Assembly: GCA_964522845.1 (NCBI GenBank)
Contig: CAZFZQ010000052.1
Coordinates: 1-5,679, forward strand
From: CAZFZQ01 sp964522845
Lineage (GTDB): Bacteria > Patescibacteriota > Patescibacteriia > GCA-002772895
DNA: 5,679 nt
Reading direction: 5' to 3'
Notes under the pieces: generated by a model
Database searches by the model: none
What the model was told of the DNA's origin: nothing
What the model saw: only the letters and a program-made list of their open reading frames with translations
Translations under genes and position numbers: made by a program
Shown: in pieces, positions 4,856 through 5,679 of the stretch
Numbering within the stretch: position 1 is the stretch's first letter
Layout of the letters: each line of letters begins with the position of its first letter

Positions 4856-5005
4856 AGTTAATGCATCCAAATAGTTGCGTCCACGACAAGCATGGGGGCT
4901 AGTTGGAGGTAGGATCCGGCTTCGGCTAGACCTCGCCTTTGACTAGTCTTCTTGGGCGCAACTATTTGGGTGTACCGCGCTGACGCTCCCTACGGGGCGT
5001 TTTTT
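4856..5005 (+). ncRNA. Candidate structured small RNA, about 150 nt, family unknown
   Basis: Between a promoter and an intrinsic terminator lies a segment that folds into one long rod. Positions 4862-4882 pair with 4954-4974 in 21 consecutive base pairs; the only three non-Watson-Crick pairs are G-U, which favours RNA structure over a DNA inverted repeat. Inside is an asymmetric internal loop: about 11 nt (ACGACAAGCAU) on the 5' side against 2-5 nt on the 3' side. Next come a second stem of 8-11 pairs (from 4894/4897-4904 with 4941-4948/4951), a one-sided bulge GCCUUU (4935-4940), a 5-bp stem (4906-4910 with 4930-4934), and an apical hairpin with a cUUCGg tetraloop (4920-4925). No open reading frame of useful size occurs on this strand. 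The rod with an interrupted middle recalls 6S RNA, but it is shorter than known 6S RNAs. SRP RNA, tmRNA and tRNA signatures are missing. The structure is predicted by hand. Confidence 0.65.
4983..5005 (+). terminator. Intrinsic terminator of the structured RNA
   Basis: A 7-bp stem (ACGCTCC 4983-4989 with GGGGCGT 4994-5000, one G-U) with loop CTAC is followed by a run of Ts (5000-5005). On the minus strand there is no T-run, so it terminates plus-strand transcription only. The loop contains the stop codon (4990-4992) of the converging vanW-like gene. Confidence 0.8.
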
Positions 5006-5679
5006 GTTTGCCCGGGAGTTGACGTTGCGCCCACGAGCCAGACCTCGGCCCAGGGGCGATAATGGCTGGAAAATGTTTTTGATACTTCACCGCGGCCGTC
5101 AGGATATTTTACCGTGTATTTGAAGTAGGCATCCGCGCCTTTGTGGGCGGTTTCAATTTTTTTCTTTTCGCCCGGAACAAGGTTGCCTGTTTCAATGTAT
5201 CGTATCGGCGGCGGCGCGGTGATGTTATAAACCACGGGGTTGGTGCGCGCGACCTCCCTGCCGTCGCTTGTTCCCCAAAATTCAAAAGCCACGGTCATGC
5301 CTTGCACCTTTGCCTGCACCAAAATAAATCCCGGTGTGTCATTTATGAATTTGAAATCAGGGGATGGAGAATAAATTGTCGCGTCCGTGCCGGCCGGTTC
5401 GTAATAAGTCACGCGATAAGAGTGTGCCCGGCGTTCCGCAATCGGCAAGCCGGCGGCAAGCGCGGCGCGAAAAAGCGTGGTTCCGATTTGGCATAAACCG
5501 CCGCCGAATTCCGGCGTTGTTTTGTCTTCTTTGATAACTAATTCTCTTTTAAATCCCGCTTCTTCATCAACCGGGCCGATGGCTTTTAGAGTGGAAAATT
5601 CTTCGCCCGGCTTCAAGAGCAGGCCATTGATTTTTCTCGCGCCGGTATTGATATTATGGATTCTATTCGGCGGACTGCC
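4990..5679 (-). CDS. VanW-family protein, C-terminal part (runs off right edge)
   Basis: The frame stays open to the window edge, giving 229 visible residues plus stop; the true start lies outside. The visible part begins with SPPNRIHNIN and KINGLLLKPGEEFSTLKAIG, followed by FGGGLCQIGTTLFRAAL (GGGLCQ at visible residues 59-64), AERRAHSYRVTYYEPAGTDA and a DFKFINDTPGFILV segment. These are the conserved blocks of the VanW domain, named after a vancomycin-resistance cluster accessory gene but with no settled biochemical role; most are secreted or membrane-anchored envelope proteins. From about residue 155 a beta-rich tail (RYIETGNLVPGEKKKIETAH, then SSHYRPWAEVWLVG) resembles the G5-type extension found in many VanW proteins. 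The normal N-terminal signal or peptidoglycan-binding region is not visible. This gene does not by itself indicate vancomycin resistance. It converges on the structured RNA, and its stop codon lies in that RNA's terminator loop. Confidence 0.88.
   Translation of the reverse strand, partial: GSPPNRIHNINTGARKINGLLLKPGEEFSTLKAIGPVDEEAGFKRELVIKEDKTTPEFGGGLCQIGTTLFRAALAAGLPIAERRAHSYRVTYYEPAGTDATIYSPSPDFKFINDTPGFILVQAKVQGMTVAFEFWGTSDGREVARTNPVVYNITAPPPIRYIETGNLVPGEKKKIETAHKGADAYFKYTVKYPDGRGEVSKTFSSHYRPWAEVWLVGATSTPGQTKNAP

Noticed and set aside
4894..4951. SRP (4.5S) RNA
   Set aside because: The hairpin shape and the AGGAUCCGG stretch are reminiscent, but the conserved 3'-side GGAAGCAGC-type motif needed for Ffh binding is missing; the 3' strand reads CUAGACCUCGCC.
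4894..4951. tRNA-like core (GGGGGCTAGTTGGAGGTAGG)
   Set aside because: No T-arm GGTTCGAATCC-type sequence, no matching acceptor stem or anticodon arm at the right spacing.
4862..4974. The 21-bp inverted repeats as ends of a miniature transposable element (MITE)
   Set aside because: No convincing target-site duplication flanks the arms, the mismatches are all G-U compatible, and a promoter and terminator bracket the element, all of which fit an RNA gene better. A genome-wide copy count would settle it.
5143..5496. Plus-strand frame of 117 codons opposite vanW
   Set aside because: It is the complement of conserved VanW coding sequence and its translation shows no domain-like pattern.
5614..5616. 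TTG as the start of the VanW-like protein
   Set aside because: The frame continues upstream to the window edge with conserved VanW residues (SPPNRIHNIN, KINGLLL), so this TTG is an internal leucine codon.

Overview
The window looks like a small-genome, AT-leaning bacterium, most likely of the Patescibacteria (CPR, Parcubacteria-like). This rests on inference: the S16 N-terminus, a very short SMC with an acidic insertion before its signature motif, an AT-rich intergenic style with short 'GCTAA'/'GATTAGTTTA' repeats, and mostly absent Shine-Dalgarno sequences. No marker gene fixes the lineage. A run of 10 N at 2964-2973 marks a scaffold gap, so distances across it are not real.

Layout. The minus-strand block at the left holds smc (210-2441) and, beyond it, the start of rpsP (ribosomal protein S16, running off the left edge). 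rpsP has its own promoter and a repeat-bearing leader. At about 2442-2541 lies a divergent promoter region: smc is read leftward, and a 99-residue unknown gene (2542-2841) rightward. The unknown gene has its own promoter, a strong ribosome binding site and an intrinsic terminator. From 2876 to 3129 there is a good-looking promoter reading into the assembly gap, 'GCTAA' repeats on both sides of the gap, and the N-terminal 33 codons of a minus-strand gene cut by the gap. Then come two plus-strand housekeeping genes, a DHH/DHHA1 phosphoesterase (NrnA-like, 3130-4083) and clpP (4132-4737), closed by a hairpin. At the right edge a VanW-family protein (4990-5679, minus) runs off the window.

The most notable element sits between clpP and vanW. 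It is a self-contained transcription unit without an open reading frame: a TTGACA-17-TAAGGT promoter, an RNA that folds into a long rod closed by 21 uninterrupted base pairs and capped by a cUUCGg tetraloop, and an intrinsic terminator ending at 5005. It matches none of the small RNAs I can test by eye (tRNA, SRP RNA, tmRNA, 5S). It is the best candidate here for an undescribed structured non-coding RNA. A divergent or short 6S-like RNA is the main alternative.

Functionally the protein genes are core maintenance: chromosome organisation (SMC), translation (S16), nano-RNA/pAp turnover (DHH), protein quality control (ClpP) and an envelope protein (VanW). They do not form a single pathway; the window is a set of short independent units.
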